A stretch of 64,000 nt of DNA, from the NCBI RefSeq assembly GCF_000496575.1, contig NZ_AYKT01000014.1, positions 22,483-86,482 of the forward strand, in the 5' to 3' direction. The DNA is from Geobacillus thermodenitrificans subsp. thermodenitrificans DSM 465. Its GTDB lineage: Bacteria > Bacillota > Bacilli > Bacillales > Anoxybacillaceae. Positions 49,825 through 59,625 of this stretch are shown here, piece by piece. Under the pieces are notes generated by a model, which was not told where the DNA came from, ran no database searches, and saw only the letters and a list, made by a program, of their open reading frames with translations. Positions within the stretch are counted from its first letter, which is position 1. Each line of letters opens with the position of its first letter. The position numbers and the translations under genes are program-made.

Positions 49825-49843
49825 GATAATGATTATCATTATC
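49825..49843 (-). promoter_or_regulatory. Perfect Fur box upstream of dhbA
   Basis: GATAATGATTATCATTATC matches the classical 19-bp Fur consensus at every position. Expected to repress the dhb operon when iron is plentiful. The promoter hexamers themselves are not clear. Confidence 0.9.
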
Positions 49844-50036
49844 AAAAAACAATTCACTAACTATGCTACATAGACAGAATCTTCCTGTCAATACATTTCA
49901 AACAAACGCTACATTGGCCCTATTCTATAGATAATGGTGTTAGCATGAATCGGTAATTTCATTATGTCAATCAGCCTAATAGGATTATATTACCTTTTAT
50001 TCATCTAATACCCTTATAAAACAAAAGTAATAAAAA

Positions 50037-50051
50037 TGATAATTATTATCA
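50037..50051. promoter_or_regulatory. Second Fur-type 7-1-7 box, orphan
   Basis: TGATAATTATTATCA fits the Bacillus 7-1-7 Fur box exactly. It lies about 200 bp beyond the dhbA Fur box with no intact gene next to it on either strand. The remaining sequence 49683-50255 is A/T-rich and non-coding. Confidence 0.65.
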
Positions 50052-50255
50052 ATTGAATTATATGTGATTTTCTGTTTGCTGCACATGGATACATTCCAGA
50101 TTTATAAATAGACAATTTCCCCAATACAAGAAAGATGATGGATAAAGAATATGCTAGAACAAAAGAAAAAAGGCAGGGCATTCTCTGATTTGGACCAAAA
50201 CACATTCCAGAGAAAGGAATATCCCTACCTATGTCTAAAAATATACCGAATGGTA

Positions 50256-50493
50256 GTAAACTACCCACCTCCTACGCTTCGTTTAGAGGTGGAGGCTTCA
50301 AGCGACTTATGCGTGCTCGCTGAACAGTAAGCCACACACAAGAACCCTTTATGCTTCCTTCGCTTCGAAGGTATCCGTTCGAACCAGACTATCATATTCG
50401 TTGGCTATCGCCAACCGAAATTCATCTCCCACTACTTACTGGGCTGTCGCCCTTCACATTCCTTGAGGTGGAAGGCTTCTTTCGGATATTCTG
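50256..50493 (-). mobile_element. Gene-less IS200/IS605-type element (PATE-like) with omega-RNA-like right end
   Basis: Read on the minus strand, a left end of about 75 bp (CCACCTCAAGGAATG and a stem around the GGGC/GCCC pair) matches the left end at 26206. It joins directly to a right-end segment of about 165 bp rich in hairpins and ending GGAGGTGGGTAGTTTAC, the kind of 3' end seen in TnpB-associated omega-RNAs. The sequence before the left end is TTTTAAC, as at the other copy. No tnpA or tnpB is inside. Similarity to known omega-RNA ends is from memory. Confidence 0.65.
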
Positions 50494-50562
50494 TTAAAAT
50501 CAACTGTATTGCCCATACTATCAAGTTTATATCCTTTGCATATCACTTATTTTCAGGATAGC

Positions 50563-51576
50563 TTATTTATAAAGTACAAATTCAAAGTCGCTCTGCTGCG
50601 GCGGAAAAGAAGCAGGTTTTCCCGATGAACTCCATTGCTTTTTCCGCTGCTTCCGTTTTCCTTTTCCAGCAATTACTTGCTCTAACCCTTTCCCCATTAA
50701 TTTGAAGGCAAAAATCGCAACGATAAAGGCCACACACGGCCCGACAACAATCCATTGGTCAAGCATCATTTCCCGATAGGAAAGACCGATCAAGCCGGAC
50801 CATTCATTCGAAAGGGAGAACGCCACCTTCTCGGGAGGGCCCAACCCATCGGAATCGTATATAACTTTTACGCCTCCTAGCAATATTTGAAACGCCCCGA
50901 GATGCACAAGCAGCAAGAGCGACTGCACAGTCTGCTGGGTAAACAGCAAAAACAGCCGCGGCCGCATATACGGGAGAACGTGCTTGCGGATGAGCCAAAC
51001 GTTATCAGCTCCCATCAGCCGGGAAGAAACGACAAATTCATTTTGCAAAAAGACAGCGATATCATTGCCGATGACCAGCATTAACGGCGGAAGCGCAACA
51101 GCCGCAAGCACCAATAGTTGTTTTATCAACACTCCCATTCCAGCTCCTTGCTCCTCCAATGGAATGAAAGCAAAAAAGAGCATCGTTAAAAATATCGCCG
51201 GCACAAACCGAAAGGCGCGGACGATGGACTCGGCAATAAAACGAAATTTCTGTAAATAAAAAGCATACATGATTCCGCCGACCGTCCCGAACGCCAGCCG
51301 CAGCAAACTGACCGCCAATGCGGTGAAAATCGTATATTTCGCCCCATCGATGACCTTCCAAAACACATCTTCGCCTTGGCGATCGACGCCAAATGGATGG
51401 ACCCAGCTCGGCGGGTACGGAGGAACGTCAACGAGCCGCCCAGCCTCATTGTAGATCCGCTCCGGCGGCTGTGGAATGATGTCTTTCAGCCAATAAGAAT
51501 ATAAAAAACTGGCCAGCAATAGACCGGCCGCGATGATAAACCCTGTCGTAAAATAAACGTTGCGGAATGCGCGCAT
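50563..51576 (-). CDS. ABC transporter permease, OppC/DppC-like
   Basis: 337 residues with six predicted helices and the BPD_transp_1 coupling loop (SSRLMGADNVWLIRKHVLPYMRP). The N-terminal HPFGVDRQGEDVFWKVIDGAK segment is typical of OppC-type subunits, whose usual text is HPLGTDxxGRD. A basic, Gln-rich C-terminal tail follows. ATG overlaps the upstream gene's stop (TGATG). Pairs with the OppB-like gene; no ATPase or binding protein is encoded nearby. Confidence 0.85.
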   Translation of the reverse strand: MRAFRNVYFTTGFIIAAGLLLASFLYSYWLKDIIPQPPERIYNEAGRLVDVPPYPPSWVHPFGVDRQGEDVFWKVIDGAKYTIFTALAVSLLRLAFGTVGGIMYAFYLQKFRFIAESIVRAFRFVPAIFLTMLFFAFIPLEEQGAGMGVLIKQLLVLAAVALPPLMLVIGNDIAVFLQNEFVVSSRLMGADNVWLIRKHVLPYMRPRLFLLFTQQTVQSLLLLVHLGAFQILLGGVKVIYDSDGLGPPEKVAFSLSNEWSGLIGLSYREMMLDQWIVVGPCVAFIVAIFAFKLMGKGLEQVIAGKGKRKQRKKQWSSSGKPASFPPQQSDFEFVLYK

Positions 51577-52457
51577 CACGCTACCCCCCTCTCGATTCCC
51601 GTCAAATAAGCAATCACTCGTTTCCCGGCCACATCAATGATGTAAAACGGCAAAAACAGCATGGCAAGACCGATAGCCACTACTTCCGGCGTATGGCGCT
51701 GCTCATACAAAAACCGGAAAAATCCATGCATATTAAACAAATATTCCGCCACTAACAAGTTCGACAGCATAAACCAAAACAAATATTGGACGTTAGAAAA
51801 CACGGTGATCAGCGCGTTGCGGAACATATGGCGCCATAGCACTGCCGTTTTTGACAATCCTTTCGCTAGCGCATATTCGACGTATGGCTTGTCTTTTTCC
51901 TCCGTAAACGCAAGAAATGTCATTTGGAACAGCAGAATGGAAGGCAAAATGGAAATCATGACAATCGGCAGCACGTATACATTGTCAAAACCGGCAACAG
52001 GATTGACCATAAGCAAATCTGTCTTTTTAAACACCCAGATGACAAACAGTTGCGTAGAAAAAATAAAAATAACATCGGGGATCGACTCAAGAAAAAACGC
52101 GATTCCTTTCACCATTTTTTGCAGCGGACGCGGAAGCAAAAAGCAGATGTAGGCTCCCGTAACGGCTATAAGGAAGGAAACAGCCAGCGCCCCCCATAAA
52201 ATAATAAGGGAATAGGCATACGGCTCCATCATCGTTGAGAGCAGGGGAGCATTGTGCCATTGCGAGAGCGAAACCGTTATATCACGAATAGAAAAAAAGC
52301 TCCAAAACAGCTGCTGAAATTGCTGCCAAAATACCGTGACCATTTGCGGGCTCGGAAACAAGGAATAGCTTTGCGCAAACGCGATAATCGCCATAATCGT
52401 GAAAATGGTAAGCAACAAATCCGCCAGCACCGTCAAGGCGAGTTTCCATTTCTTCAT
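51576..52457 (-). CDS. ABC transporter permease, OppB/DppB-like
   Basis: 293 residues, five or six helices, with the coupling loop YVEYALAKGLSKTAVLWRHMFRNALI as in OppB-type subunits. ATG at 52457 is chosen for GGAGGGGG. Second gene of a lipoprotein-permease-permease operon. Divergent enough that the substrate cannot be guessed. Confidence 0.83.
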   Translation of the reverse strand: MKKWKLALTVLADLLLTIFTIMAIIAFAQSYSLFPSPQMVTVFWQQFQQLFWSFFSIRDITVSLSQWHNAPLLSTMMEPYAYSLIILWGALAVSFLIAVTGAYICFLLPRPLQKMVKGIAFFLESIPDVIFIFSTQLFVIWVFKKTDLLMVNPVAGFDNVYVLPIVMISILPSILLFQMTFLAFTEEKDKPYVEYALAKGLSKTAVLWRHMFRNALITVFSNVQYLFWFMLSNLLVAEYLFNMHGFFRFLYEQRHTPEVVAIGLAMLFLPFYIIDVAGKRVIAYLTGIERGVA

Positions 52458-52538
52458 AAGGCTGATCCCCCTCCTTCGGAGCATGGGCAACCGATTGCTT
52501 GATGTTCCTTTCGGCTGTAAGCTGCCAGTGCTTGCATT

Positions 52539-53060
52539 TTAATAAGATGGTGCCGGGGGAGGCAATGTTTCTGCTAACATGGATTGCTGTCCTCCCATTC
52601 CATCGCCTATTTTCAAGATGCGGTCATACATTTTAATTCCTACATAGGTTTGTCCGTCTGTTTGATATTCTACTCTGCCCGACGAGTCTTTTTTGATAAG
52701 CTCTCCCTTTTCACCATACTTCTCTTTTACGTGCTTCGGCTGCAGTTCTGGCAAAAACATCACATCCAGCTCATATTCCTTAGCTCGCTCCGGTCTTTTC
52801 GCGCTCCATGAATAACTTCCGTCTTCCCCAACGTTTACTTTTTCCTCGAGTACCTGTTTGCCCCCCTCGATTTCTTTCATCACAATTTGCACGACGGCGC
52901 CTTTTGGCAGATTGCTGTTTCCGCTTAGCACCACTAGGTCACCGATTGTTTTGACCGCACCACCTAATTTTACCGTTTGCTCCACTTTCGGTTTGGCACA
53001 GCCAACTAGCACCAATAGCAACAACAACGTAAGGACCACCGTCATTCGGATATCCTTCAT
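52539..53060 (-). CDS. Lipoprotein of unknown function
   Basis: 173 residues; signal peptide with lipobox VLVGC (lipid-anchored Cys21). The mature part looks like a beta-sandwich (GGAVKTIGDLVVLSGNSNLPKGAVVQIVM, VGEDGSYSWSAKRP) and is too small for a peptide-binding protein. AAGGAGGG site. First gene of the operon with the OppB/OppC-like permeases, so a functional link is likely. Confidence 0.82.
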   Translation of the reverse strand: MKDIRMTVVLTLLLLLVLVGCAKPKVEQTVKLGGAVKTIGDLVVLSGNSNLPKGAVVQIVMKEIEGGKQVLEEKVNVGEDGSYSWSAKRPERAKEYELDVMFLPELQPKHVKEKYGEKGELIKKDSSGRVEYQTDGQTYVGIKMYDRILKIGDGMGGQQSMLAETLPPPAPSY

Positions 53061-53414
53061 AAAAACCCTCCTTATATGTATGTATAAGCATCTTTTAAAA
53101 AGAAAAATAGTATACGATGTGAAATATTAGGTTAACCATTTCGTTCAAATGAATCTGATAATCTTTATCCGACGATAAACAAGGCTTCCAAAAATGATTC
53201 GGAAAATTCTTTAATATTTACGCCCAACCATCACTATTGCTTTTTTGTTGTTTCTTAAGTTCAACCATGATATGACCAGCTTTGGTATATTTCTAACAAT
53301 GGTAAATCATTATGATTCTCGGTTTTGTGATGAAATGTACAGTGTCTGGCGAAATGGCCTCTCTTTTAGAAGTATGATGTCAAAGGATTGTTGTTGAAAA
53401 ACTAGTTTTTCCAT
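53061..53414. other. Non-coding, A/T-rich stretch
   Basis: No gene, clear promoter or repeat seen. Base composition is visibly more A/T-rich than the neighbouring core genes. Confidence 0.4.
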
Positions 53415-53702
53415 TCACTCTTGGAGACAATGGGGGATCTGCATCACTAATTGGTTACCTTCGTGTCTTTTTAGGTGGTTGCTCTGAAATCTTCCATCAA
53501 TTAACATAAGACTTAGTTCTTTAGGATGTTTCATCCCTGTACTAATCTCGATTTCTTCTGACTGATTTATCACATATAAATAAGGTGTACTATGAACTTT
53601 AGATGTATGAAAGAGGTATGCAACTTTGATATATATTATTGATTCATTGATGTTTTCTAAAACAAGCTGATCATTATTCCTTTTATCGTTGTTTATTAAC
53701 AT
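53415..53702 (-). CDS. Hypothetical 95-residue protein
   Basis: Open frame with ATG start but no visible Shine-Dalgarno sequence. The product is polar and not recognised (NDQLVLENINESIIYIKVAYL near the N-terminus). Codon use is A/T-rich, unlike the flanking genes. Could be a remnant of a larger gene or chance. Confidence 0.25.
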   Translation of the reverse strand: MLINNDKRNNDQLVLENINESIIYIKVAYLFHTSKVHSTPYLYVINQSEEIEISTGMKHPKELSLMLIDGRFQSNHLKRHEGNQLVMQIPHCLQE

Positions 53703-53730
53703 AATTTTAAACGTTAGTTCGATTGCTAAA

Positions 53731-53761
53731 GATGAAGCAGGCTTTTTCCGCCTGCTTCATC
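53731..53761 (-). terminator. Terminator-like hairpin after the flavin reductase
   Basis: Perfect 12-bp stem GATGAAGCAGGC/GCCTGCTTCATC with a 7-nt loop; only a short T run follows on the minus strand, so strength is uncertain. Confidence 0.6.
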
Positions 53762-53837
53762 TCATCCATACAGTGGTTTCTATATCCGTTCCTTTCGCAA
53801 CCGCTTATAACAGGCTTGTACGTTAGGAGTACCCCAA

Positions 53838-54317
53838 TCACCCTCCGTAATAAAATCCGGTTTCCTTCAGTGTCAGCGGATCTCCTTCCCGATGCACACC
53901 GGCATTGATGACTTCGCCTACATAAATATAGTGATCGCCTTTTTCTACTTTTTCGACAACTTTGCACTCAAAGAAGCTGAGCGCATCTTTAAAAATCGGA
54001 CATCCTGTTTCTTCGGTATAGAATTCGTACCCTGCCAGCTTATTTCCTTCCGGTTCTAAAGATTTAAAGAAAGCGGTGACCATATCCTTCTGGCCTGTTT
54101 CCAAAATATTGACGCTAAATACGCCACTTTTGGCAATTTGCTCTTGGGAACGGGTGCCTACTTTCACTGCAACCGCTACCAATGGAGGATTAAAAGACGT
54201 TTGTGTCAGCCAGTTTCCCGCAAAAGCATTGGCAGTACCGTTTTCATCTTTTGTGCCGACAATGTATAAACCGTATGTAATTCCACGTAAAGCCGTTTTT
54301 TTCGCCTTGGCATCCAT
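53838..54317 (-). CDS. Flavin reductase-like FMN-binding protein
   Basis: 159 residues of the flavin_reduct domain family: LRGITYGLYIVGTKDE, NAFAGNWLTQTSFNPPLVAVAV, FSVNIL, GDHYIYVGEVINAG. Such proteins reduce free FMN with NAD(P)H or act as flavoprotein partners of oxygenases. GGAAGGAGGAG site before the ATG. Single gene. Confidence 0.88.
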   Translation of the reverse strand: MDAKAKKTALRGITYGLYIVGTKDENGTANAFAGNWLTQTSFNPPLVAVAVKVGTRSQEQIAKSGVFSVNILETGQKDMVTAFFKSLEPEGNKLAGYEFYTEETGCPIFKDALSFFECKVVEKVEKGDHYIYVGEVINAGVHREGDPLTLKETGFYYGG

Positions 54318-54531
54318 GTATGGAACTCCTCCTTCCGTAAAAATCGTGTTTTTCAGTTGTGTAGATGTTCTTATTTTCCATTTTATCCAAGCTAATTATA
54401 TCTGTCTAGCTTTTCATTTTTAAGAAACATAGGGAGATTTCACAACTTACAATACAGCGGACGAACACAAGTTTTCAAGAAAACGAAAGATGGCATAATC
54501 CTTTATTGGAAAAGTGGATGGAAGAATCCCC

Positions 54532-54574
54532 CTTAAAAAAAGTGGGTATCCCCAAAGTAGAAAATGGGACACCC
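54532..54574 (-). terminator. Terminator of glmS
   Basis: GGGTATCCC (54544-54552) pairs with GGGACACCC (54566-54574) with one mismatch. The minus strand continues with T7 (54540-54534). The rest of 54318-54642 holds no gene. Confidence 0.6.
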
Positions 54575-54642
54575 TCATTTTAAAGAGTCCAGTATACAAC
54601 TTTTTTGTCACTTAACAACAGCTTTTCCGACCAACGAACCGC

Positions 54643-56445
54643 TCACTCTACCGTCACGCTTTTCGCCAAGTTGCGTGGTTTGTCGACGTCGCAACCGCGA
54701 TGCAAGGCCGCATAGTACGCGATCAACTGCAGCGGTACGACGGAAACAAGCGACGTGAGAGCCGGATGGACGGCTGGGATGATGAAGCGATCTCCTTCTC
54801 CTTCTAAGCCGCGCATCGAGATAACGCATGGATTCGCGCCACGGGCAACGACTTCTTTTACATTGCCGCGAATGCTTAAGTTGACGTGCTCTTGGGTAGC
54901 GAGAGCGATGACCGGCGTGCCATCTTCGATGAGGGCGATCGTACCGTGTTTCAACTCACCACCAGCAAACCCTTCCGCTTGGATATAGGAGATTTCTTTC
55001 AGCTTGAGCGCGCCTTCTAAGCAGACATAGTAGTCAACCGCACGGCCAATAAAGAAGCAGTTGCGCGTCAGCGTTAAGTAGTCGCTCGCGATTTTCTCCA
55101 TTTCCTCTTTCGCATCGCACAACATTTCCATCACATTGGCGACGATAGCGAGCTCTTTCATCAAGTTAAAGTCCAATTCGAGACCTTTCGCTTTCGCTGC
55201 ACTCGCCGCTAAAATCGCCAATACTGCGATTTGTGCCGTGTATGCTTTTGTCGAGGCGACGGCGATTTCTGGACCAGCGTGCAACAACAGCGTATAGTCC
55301 GCTTCACGCGACAGCGTCGAGCCTGGGACGTTGGTAATCGTAATGGCTTTATGGCCGAGTTTTCTCGTTTGCACAAGCACAGCACGGCTGTCGGCCGTTT
55401 CACCGCTTTGCGAAATAAAGATGAAGAGCGGCTTTTCCGACAGGAGCGGCATATTGTACGAAAATTCGCTAGCAATGTGCACTTCGACCGGAATTTTCGC
55501 CCACGATTCAATCAATTGTTTGCCGACAAGGCCTGCGTGATAGCTCGTTCCACATGCGACAATGTATAGACGGTCCGCATTCAATACCTCATTGACAATT
55601 GCTTGGTCAATAGCCAATTCTCCGTTGTCATCTTGGTATTTTTGAATGATGCGACGGATAACAAACGGCTGCTCGTCAATTTCTTTCAACATGTAATGCG
55701 GGTACGTCCCTTTTTCAATGTCGCTGGCATCGAGCTCTGCCGTATATGGCTTCCGTTCGACTTTCTCACCATTTAACGTTTGAATTGATACGTTCTCGCT
55801 TGTGACGATCAACATTTCGCCGTCCATGAGTTCGACAAACTGGTTCGTCACTTGAAGCATCGCCATCGCATCGCTGGCCACGACGTTGAACCCATCACCG
55901 AGACCGGCGAGGAGCGGGCTTTTGTTTTTCGCCGCATACAACGTTTCCTCGTTTTCTGCATCAATCATCGCGATCGCATACGAGCCTTTTAACAGCGAGA
56001 GCGCTTTGCGGAACGCTTCCTCCGTCGTCAGCCCTTCTTGCACAAACTTTTCGATGAGCTGGACGATCACTTCCGTATCCGTATCGCTCTGGAACGTGAC
56101 ACCAGCCAAGTAGTCGCGTTTCAGCATTTCGTAGTTTTCGATGACACCGTTATGCACGAGCGTAAAGCGGCCGGAGGCGCTTTGGTGCGGGTGGGCATTC
56201 ACCCGGCTTGGGGCCCCGTGCGTCGCCCAGCGTGTATGACCGATACCGATCGTCGCTTTGACGTCCGAGTCGACGATGCGGCGCAAATCGGCAATCCGTC
56301 CTTTTTCTTTAAACACATGAACGCCGTTCTCATTTAATACGGCAATCCCCGCCGAATCGTAGCCGCGGTACTCGAGTTTTTCCAATCCGCGCAACAAAAT
56401 CTCTTTCACATCTTGGTAACCGATATAACCAACAATACCGCACAT
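54643..56445 (-). CDS. glmS: Glutamine-fructose-6-phosphate aminotransferase GlmS
   Basis: 600 residues. Makes glucosamine-6-phosphate from fructose-6-phosphate and glutamine for peptidoglycan precursors. N-terminal glutaminase with nucleophile Cys right after Met (MCGIVGYIG), [17 protein letters not shown]; two SIS domains ([18 protein letters not shown]) and the C-terminal [12 protein letters not shown]. The start is fixed by the catalytic Cys and by AAAGGAGG. Preceded by a glmS ribozyme. Confidence 0.97.
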   Translation of the reverse strand: MCGIVGYIGYQDVKEILLRGLEKLEYRGYDSAGIAVLNENGVHVFKEKGRIADLRRIVDSDVKATIGIGHTRWATHGAPSRVNAHPHQSASGRFTLVHNGVIENYEMLKRDYLAGVTFQSDTDTEVIVQLIEKFVQEGLTTEEAFRKALSLLKGSYAIAMIDAENEETLYAAKNKSPLLAGLGDGFNVVASDAMAMLQVTNQFVELMDGEMLIVTSENVSIQTLNGEKVERKPYTAELDASDIEKGTYPHYMLKEIDEQPFVIRRIIQKYQDDNGELAIDQAIVNEVLNADRLYIVACGTSYHAGLVGKQLIESWAKIPVEVHIASEFSYNMPLLSEKPLFIFISQSGETADSRAVLVQTRKLGHKAITITNVPGSTLSREADYTLLLHAGPEIAVASTKAYTAQIAVLAILAASAAKAKGLELDFNLMKELAIVANVMEMLCDAKEEMEKIASDYLTLTRNCFFIGRAVDYYVCLEGALKLKEISYIQAEGFAGGELKHGTIALIEDGTPVIALATQEHVNLSIRGNVKEVVARGANPCVISMRGLEGEGDRFIIPAVHPALTSLVSVVPLQLIAYYAALHRGCDVDKPRNLAKSVTVE

Positions 56446-56559
56446 GGTAATATTTCCTCCTTTAACGTCGGAGGCTGCCGCTAACGAGATCCTTCCATGT
56501 TCAGTTGTCAAAGAACAACGGGGCCTCGCCGTCAATGCGGCAGACTCCCCTTTCGTTTT

Positions 56560-56721
56560 GTGCGATGACATCCTCCCCTTTGTCCAAAGGGTCACCCCTT
56601 TGTTTTAAGAGAGGACTTGCGGCTGTCATCGCTCCAGCCGGGAGGCATCCGCCGAAAACCTCGATAAACCTCCTCCTCGTCAACTAAGCGCGCGTCCGTT
56701 CCCGCGCTTAGTCCAGGCGCT
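56560..56721 (-). ncRNA. glmS ribozyme: glmS ribozyme (GlcN6P-responsive self-cleaving riboswitch)
   Basis: The minus strand carries the conserved core in order: AGCGCC at the cleavage site (cut expected between 56721 and 56720), a P1 hairpin, GACGAGGAGGAG, TTATCGAGGTTTTCGGCGGA, TGCCTCCCGGCTGGAG, and the P4-region elements AAAGGGGTGACCC and GGACAAAGG. Glucosamine-6-phosphate triggers cleavage and mRNA decay, lowering GlmS. The 3' limit is approximate. Confidence 0.95.
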
Positions 56722-56853
56722 TTTTTGTCGTCAAAACCAGTGCAACCATTCCACTTTTTCGAGCATGCCAACGGTTGCGGCACGCCATTTGTTCATCCAT
56801 TTCCGCTCTTCGCCCCGCCATCGCCTCCTTTCAAGTAAAAGGCAACAACGTTA

Positions 56854-56882
56854 ATGTTACAGCACATTCCCATCGTCGTCAA
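56854..56882 (-). promoter_or_regulatory. Sigma-A promoter of glmS
   Basis: Minus-strand -35 TTGACG (56882-56877), 17-bp spacer, -10 TAACAT (56859-56854), about 130 bp before the ribozyme. Confidence 0.6.
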
Positions 56883-56902
56883 CTCTCATTTTCTTTTTAT
56901 AT

Positions 56903-56950
56903 AAAACAACCTATGCATAAACAGAACATAATGTTCCGGTTATGCATAGG
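56903..56950 (-). terminator. Terminator of the sigW-glmM operon
   Basis: CCTATGCATAA (56910-56920) pairs with TTATGCATAGG (56940-56950), with further inner pairing (GAACAT/ATGTTC). The minus strand continues TTGTTTTATA. Separates glmM from glmS. Confidence 0.8.
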
Positions 56951-56970
56951 CTAATCATCAGTACATGCGG

Positions 56971-58317
56971 TTATTCCACACCCATCTCGCGACGAATAAC
57001 ATCAGCAATCCGCTCGACGTAGGTACGGCAAGCTTCCTCGGTCGGGGCCTCGGCCATAACGCGCACAAGCGGCTCAGTTCCTGATGGACGGACAAGAACG
57101 CGTCCGTTGCCGTTCATTTCCGCTTCCACTTCTGCGATGACCTTTTTGACTTGTTCATGTTCCATCGCTTTTTCTTTATCCGTCACCCGAACGTTCACAA
57201 GCAGCTGCGGATACTTTTTCATTTCCCCTGCCAGTTCGGAGAGCGGTTTGCCTTTGACTTTCATAATATTCACGAGTTGGAGCGCCGTCAGCATCCCGTC
57301 CCCTGTCGTATTATAGTCAAGGAAAATAATGTGTCCAGACTGCTCACCGCCGAGATTATAGCCGTTCTTCTTCATTTCCTCGACGACGTATCGGTCACCG
57401 ACTGCCGTTTGCACACTGCTGATTCCTTGCGCCTCAAGCGCCTTGTAAAAACCAAGATTGCTCATGACGGTCGAGACGACAGTTTGTTGCTTGAGGCGGC
57501 CTGTTTCTTTTAAATATTTAGCACAAATATACATAATTTGGTCGCCGTCTACGACGTTGCCATGTTCGTCGACGGCGATAAGACGATCGCCATCTCCGTC
57601 AAACGCAAGCCCCACATCGGCTCCTTTTTCTTTGACAAACGCCGCCAGCGCCTCTGGATGGGTCGAGCCAACTCCTTCGTTGATGTTGAGGCCGTTTGGT
57701 GAAGCGCCCATTGTGATGACATCAGCTTCCAAATCAGCAAACAAATAGGTGGCAAGCGATGAGGTCGCCCCGTGCGCGCAATCGAGGGCAATTTTCATTC
57801 CAGAAAAATCCTCATCAATCGTCTGTTTTAAATATTGCAAGTACTTTTGTCCACCTTCAAAGTAATCGTTGACTTGACCAAGCGATGAGCCAATCGGCCG
57901 CGGCAACATATCTTCCGGGCTGTCGATCAGCGTTTCAATTTCTTGCTCCTGCTCATCTGACAGTTTAAACCCGTCCGGACCAAAAAATTTAATGCCATTA
58001 TCTTGCACAGGATTGTGGGAGGCAGAAATCATAATACCAGCCTGTGCCCCGAGCGCTTTCGTCAAATAGGCAACACCTGGCGTGGAGATGACGCCAAGAC
58101 GCATCACTTCCGCTCCGATCGAGAGCAGTCCGGCAACAAGAGCACCTTCCAACATATGGCCGGAAATGCGCGTATCGCGTCCGATCAACACTTTCGGACG
58201 TTCAGCACTTTTCGTCAGCACGTATCCGCCGCAGCGGCCGATTTTAAACGCCAATTCCGGCGTCAGCTCACGATTCGCTACTCCACGTACACCGTCAGTG
58301 CCAAAATATTTACCCAT
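56971..58317 (-). CDS. glmM: Phosphoglucosamine mutase GlmM
   Basis: 448 residues. Interconverts glucosamine-6-phosphate and glucosamine-1-phosphate. Phosphoserine Ser100 in ISASHNP, metal loop DGDGDR, sugar loop GGEQSGH, phosphate loop [10 protein letters not shown]. Last gene of the sigW-rsiW-cdaA-cdaR-glmM operon; linkage to cdaA is conserved in Firmicutes. AAGGAGAG site. Confidence 0.97.
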   Translation of the reverse strand: MGKYFGTDGVRGVANRELTPELAFKIGRCGGYVLTKSAERPKVLIGRDTRISGHMLEGALVAGLLSIGAEVMRLGVISTPGVAYLTKALGAQAGIMISASHNPVQDNGIKFFGPDGFKLSDEQEQEIETLIDSPEDMLPRPIGSSLGQVNDYFEGGQKYLQYLKQTIDEDFSGMKIALDCAHGATSSLATYLFADLEADVITMGASPNGLNINEGVGSTHPEALAAFVKEKGADVGLAFDGDGDRLIAVDEHGNVVDGDQIMYICAKYLKETGRLKQQTVVSTVMSNLGFYKALEAQGISSVQTAVGDRYVVEEMKKNGYNLGGEQSGHIIFLDYNTTGDGMLTALQLVNIMKVKGKPLSELAGEMKKYPQLLVNVRVTDKEKAMEHEQVKKVIAEVEAEMNGNGRVLVRPSGTEPLVRVMAEAPTEEACRTYVERIADVIRREMGVE

Positions 58318-58344
58318 TCGGTCAATCTCTCCTTACTGTACAAT

Positions 58345-59625
58345 TTATTGTGCAGCTGCTTTTTCACTAATATTGACCATCGCTGTTTCTGCCGATGGCT
58401 CCCATCGGACTTGTTCCGGTTTGTCCCATCGAATGGTGACTCGGTGCTCACCCGCATCAAGCCCGCTGACATCGACATAGAGACGAACGTCGTCTTTCGT
58501 CAGACCACGGACGATATCAGGCGGGCCGATGAGACGGACGTTAATCTTTCCGCCTACAGGCTCCAAAAAGTCGGCCTGGTACGAATCCGATAGGCCGACA
58601 ACATTAATTGGAATGTTTTCCCATGTACGTACCTCATCTTTCTCAACCTTATTCTCTTCGTTCTCAGCCTTCTCCACCTTTTCAACATCGATGTGGACCT
58701 TGATTTTGGACGGGTCAATTCTTTTCACCCCGTCAGGAAGTGGAACATCAAGCTCTACTGTCGTATCATCCTTCACATTATCTAAATCAACCGTCAGCCC
58801 ATCGAGTTGTTTAATCCGGTCCAATGCGCCTTTTGATCCGTAAATCGTCACCTGCTCCGGTTCTGGATGGATGCTAACAAGACGCACCCCATCCGGCAGC
58901 TCCCCAGTTGTTTGTACTTGAAGTGGCACAGTCTTGCTAGCACTTTTGACCGGCACAGTCACTTCTACAACTGATGGCTGCGGCTCAACATCGATTTCAT
59001 TGCCTTGGCGATCGTATACCCGAACTCGCACTTTTTTCGCCAACGTTTCCGTCGCCCCTTCCAGGTCGACGATCGCTTTTACAAACGAAATATCATCGAT
59101 CAGCTCTTTCGATCCAGTAATCGTCACAGTGCCCGGCTCAACGGTCGGTTCGCCGACAGAATAGCCATCAGGCATTTTGTTTCGGTTAAAAAACTCGACG
59201 CTGACAGGGAAGCGTTTCGATACTTTTTCGCGGATCGTCACTTTCACCGAAGCGGGCTGAATGTTCACTTTCAATTTCTCGGAAACGTCCTTGTATTTGA
59301 TCGGTACCGTATACGTACCTAACGGCAAATCCGTTAAATCGACGTACACTTCGAAATTCCGTTGCAGCGCCGTTGGTTTGACAATGCTTGCCGGACCTTG
59401 AAGCGTGACATTTACATATTGCGGCACACCAGATACGATCAAGTTCTCCTCATCATAATAAGCAACAACCGGGACATCGATCAATGTTTCCGTATCTTCC
59501 TGGCCAAATGTATTGCGCGTCTGCTCCCCGGTTTTCGCCCCGACATTGGCCGACATATACAGCATGATGGCCAATAATAAAGAAACAACGCGAATAAACC
59601 AAGGGTGGTCCATTAATTTATCCAT
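58345..59625 (-). CDS. cdaR: CdaA regulatory protein CdaR (YbbR repeats)
   Basis: 426 residues: one N-terminal membrane helix (about 8-28), then four YbbR repeats outside the membrane (VPVVAYYDEENLIVSGVPQYVNVTL and similar units near 50, 140, 220, 320). Regulates the diadenylate cyclase CdaA through the membrane. Start overlaps the cdaA end by 8 bp. Confidence 0.93.
   Translation of the reverse strand: MDKLMDHPWFIRVVSLLLAIMLYMSANVGAKTGEQTRNTFGQEDTETLIDVPVVAYYDEENLIVSGVPQYVNVTLQGPASIVKPTALQRNFEVYVDLTDLPLGTYTVPIKYKDVSEKLKVNIQPASVKVTIREKVSKRFPVSVEFFNRNKMPDGYSVGEPTVEPGTVTITGSKELIDDISFVKAIVDLEGATETLAKKVRVRVYDRQGNEIDVEPQPSVVEVTVPVKSASKTVPLQVQTTGELPDGVRLVSIHPEPEQVTIYGSKGALDRIKQLDGLTVDLDNVKDDTTVELDVPLPDGVKRIDPSKIKVHIDVEKVEKAENEENKVEKDEVRTWENIPINVVGLSDSYQADFLEPVGGKINVRLIGPPDIVRGLTKDDVRLYVDVSGLDAGEHRVTIRWDKPEQVRWEPSAETAMVNISEKAAAQ

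Noticed and set aside
50170..50255. Possible transposase start (AAAGGAATATCCCTACCT before an ATG reading MSKNIPNGSK) ahead of the IS605-type element.
   Set aside because: Only about ten codons remain before the element edge; too short to identify or to call a feature.
50014..50268. 84-codon open frame on the minus strand between dhbA and the IS605-type element.
   Set aside because: It spans the orphan Fur box and its start lies at the element edge; the product is low-complexity (poly-Ile) and has no ribosome site.
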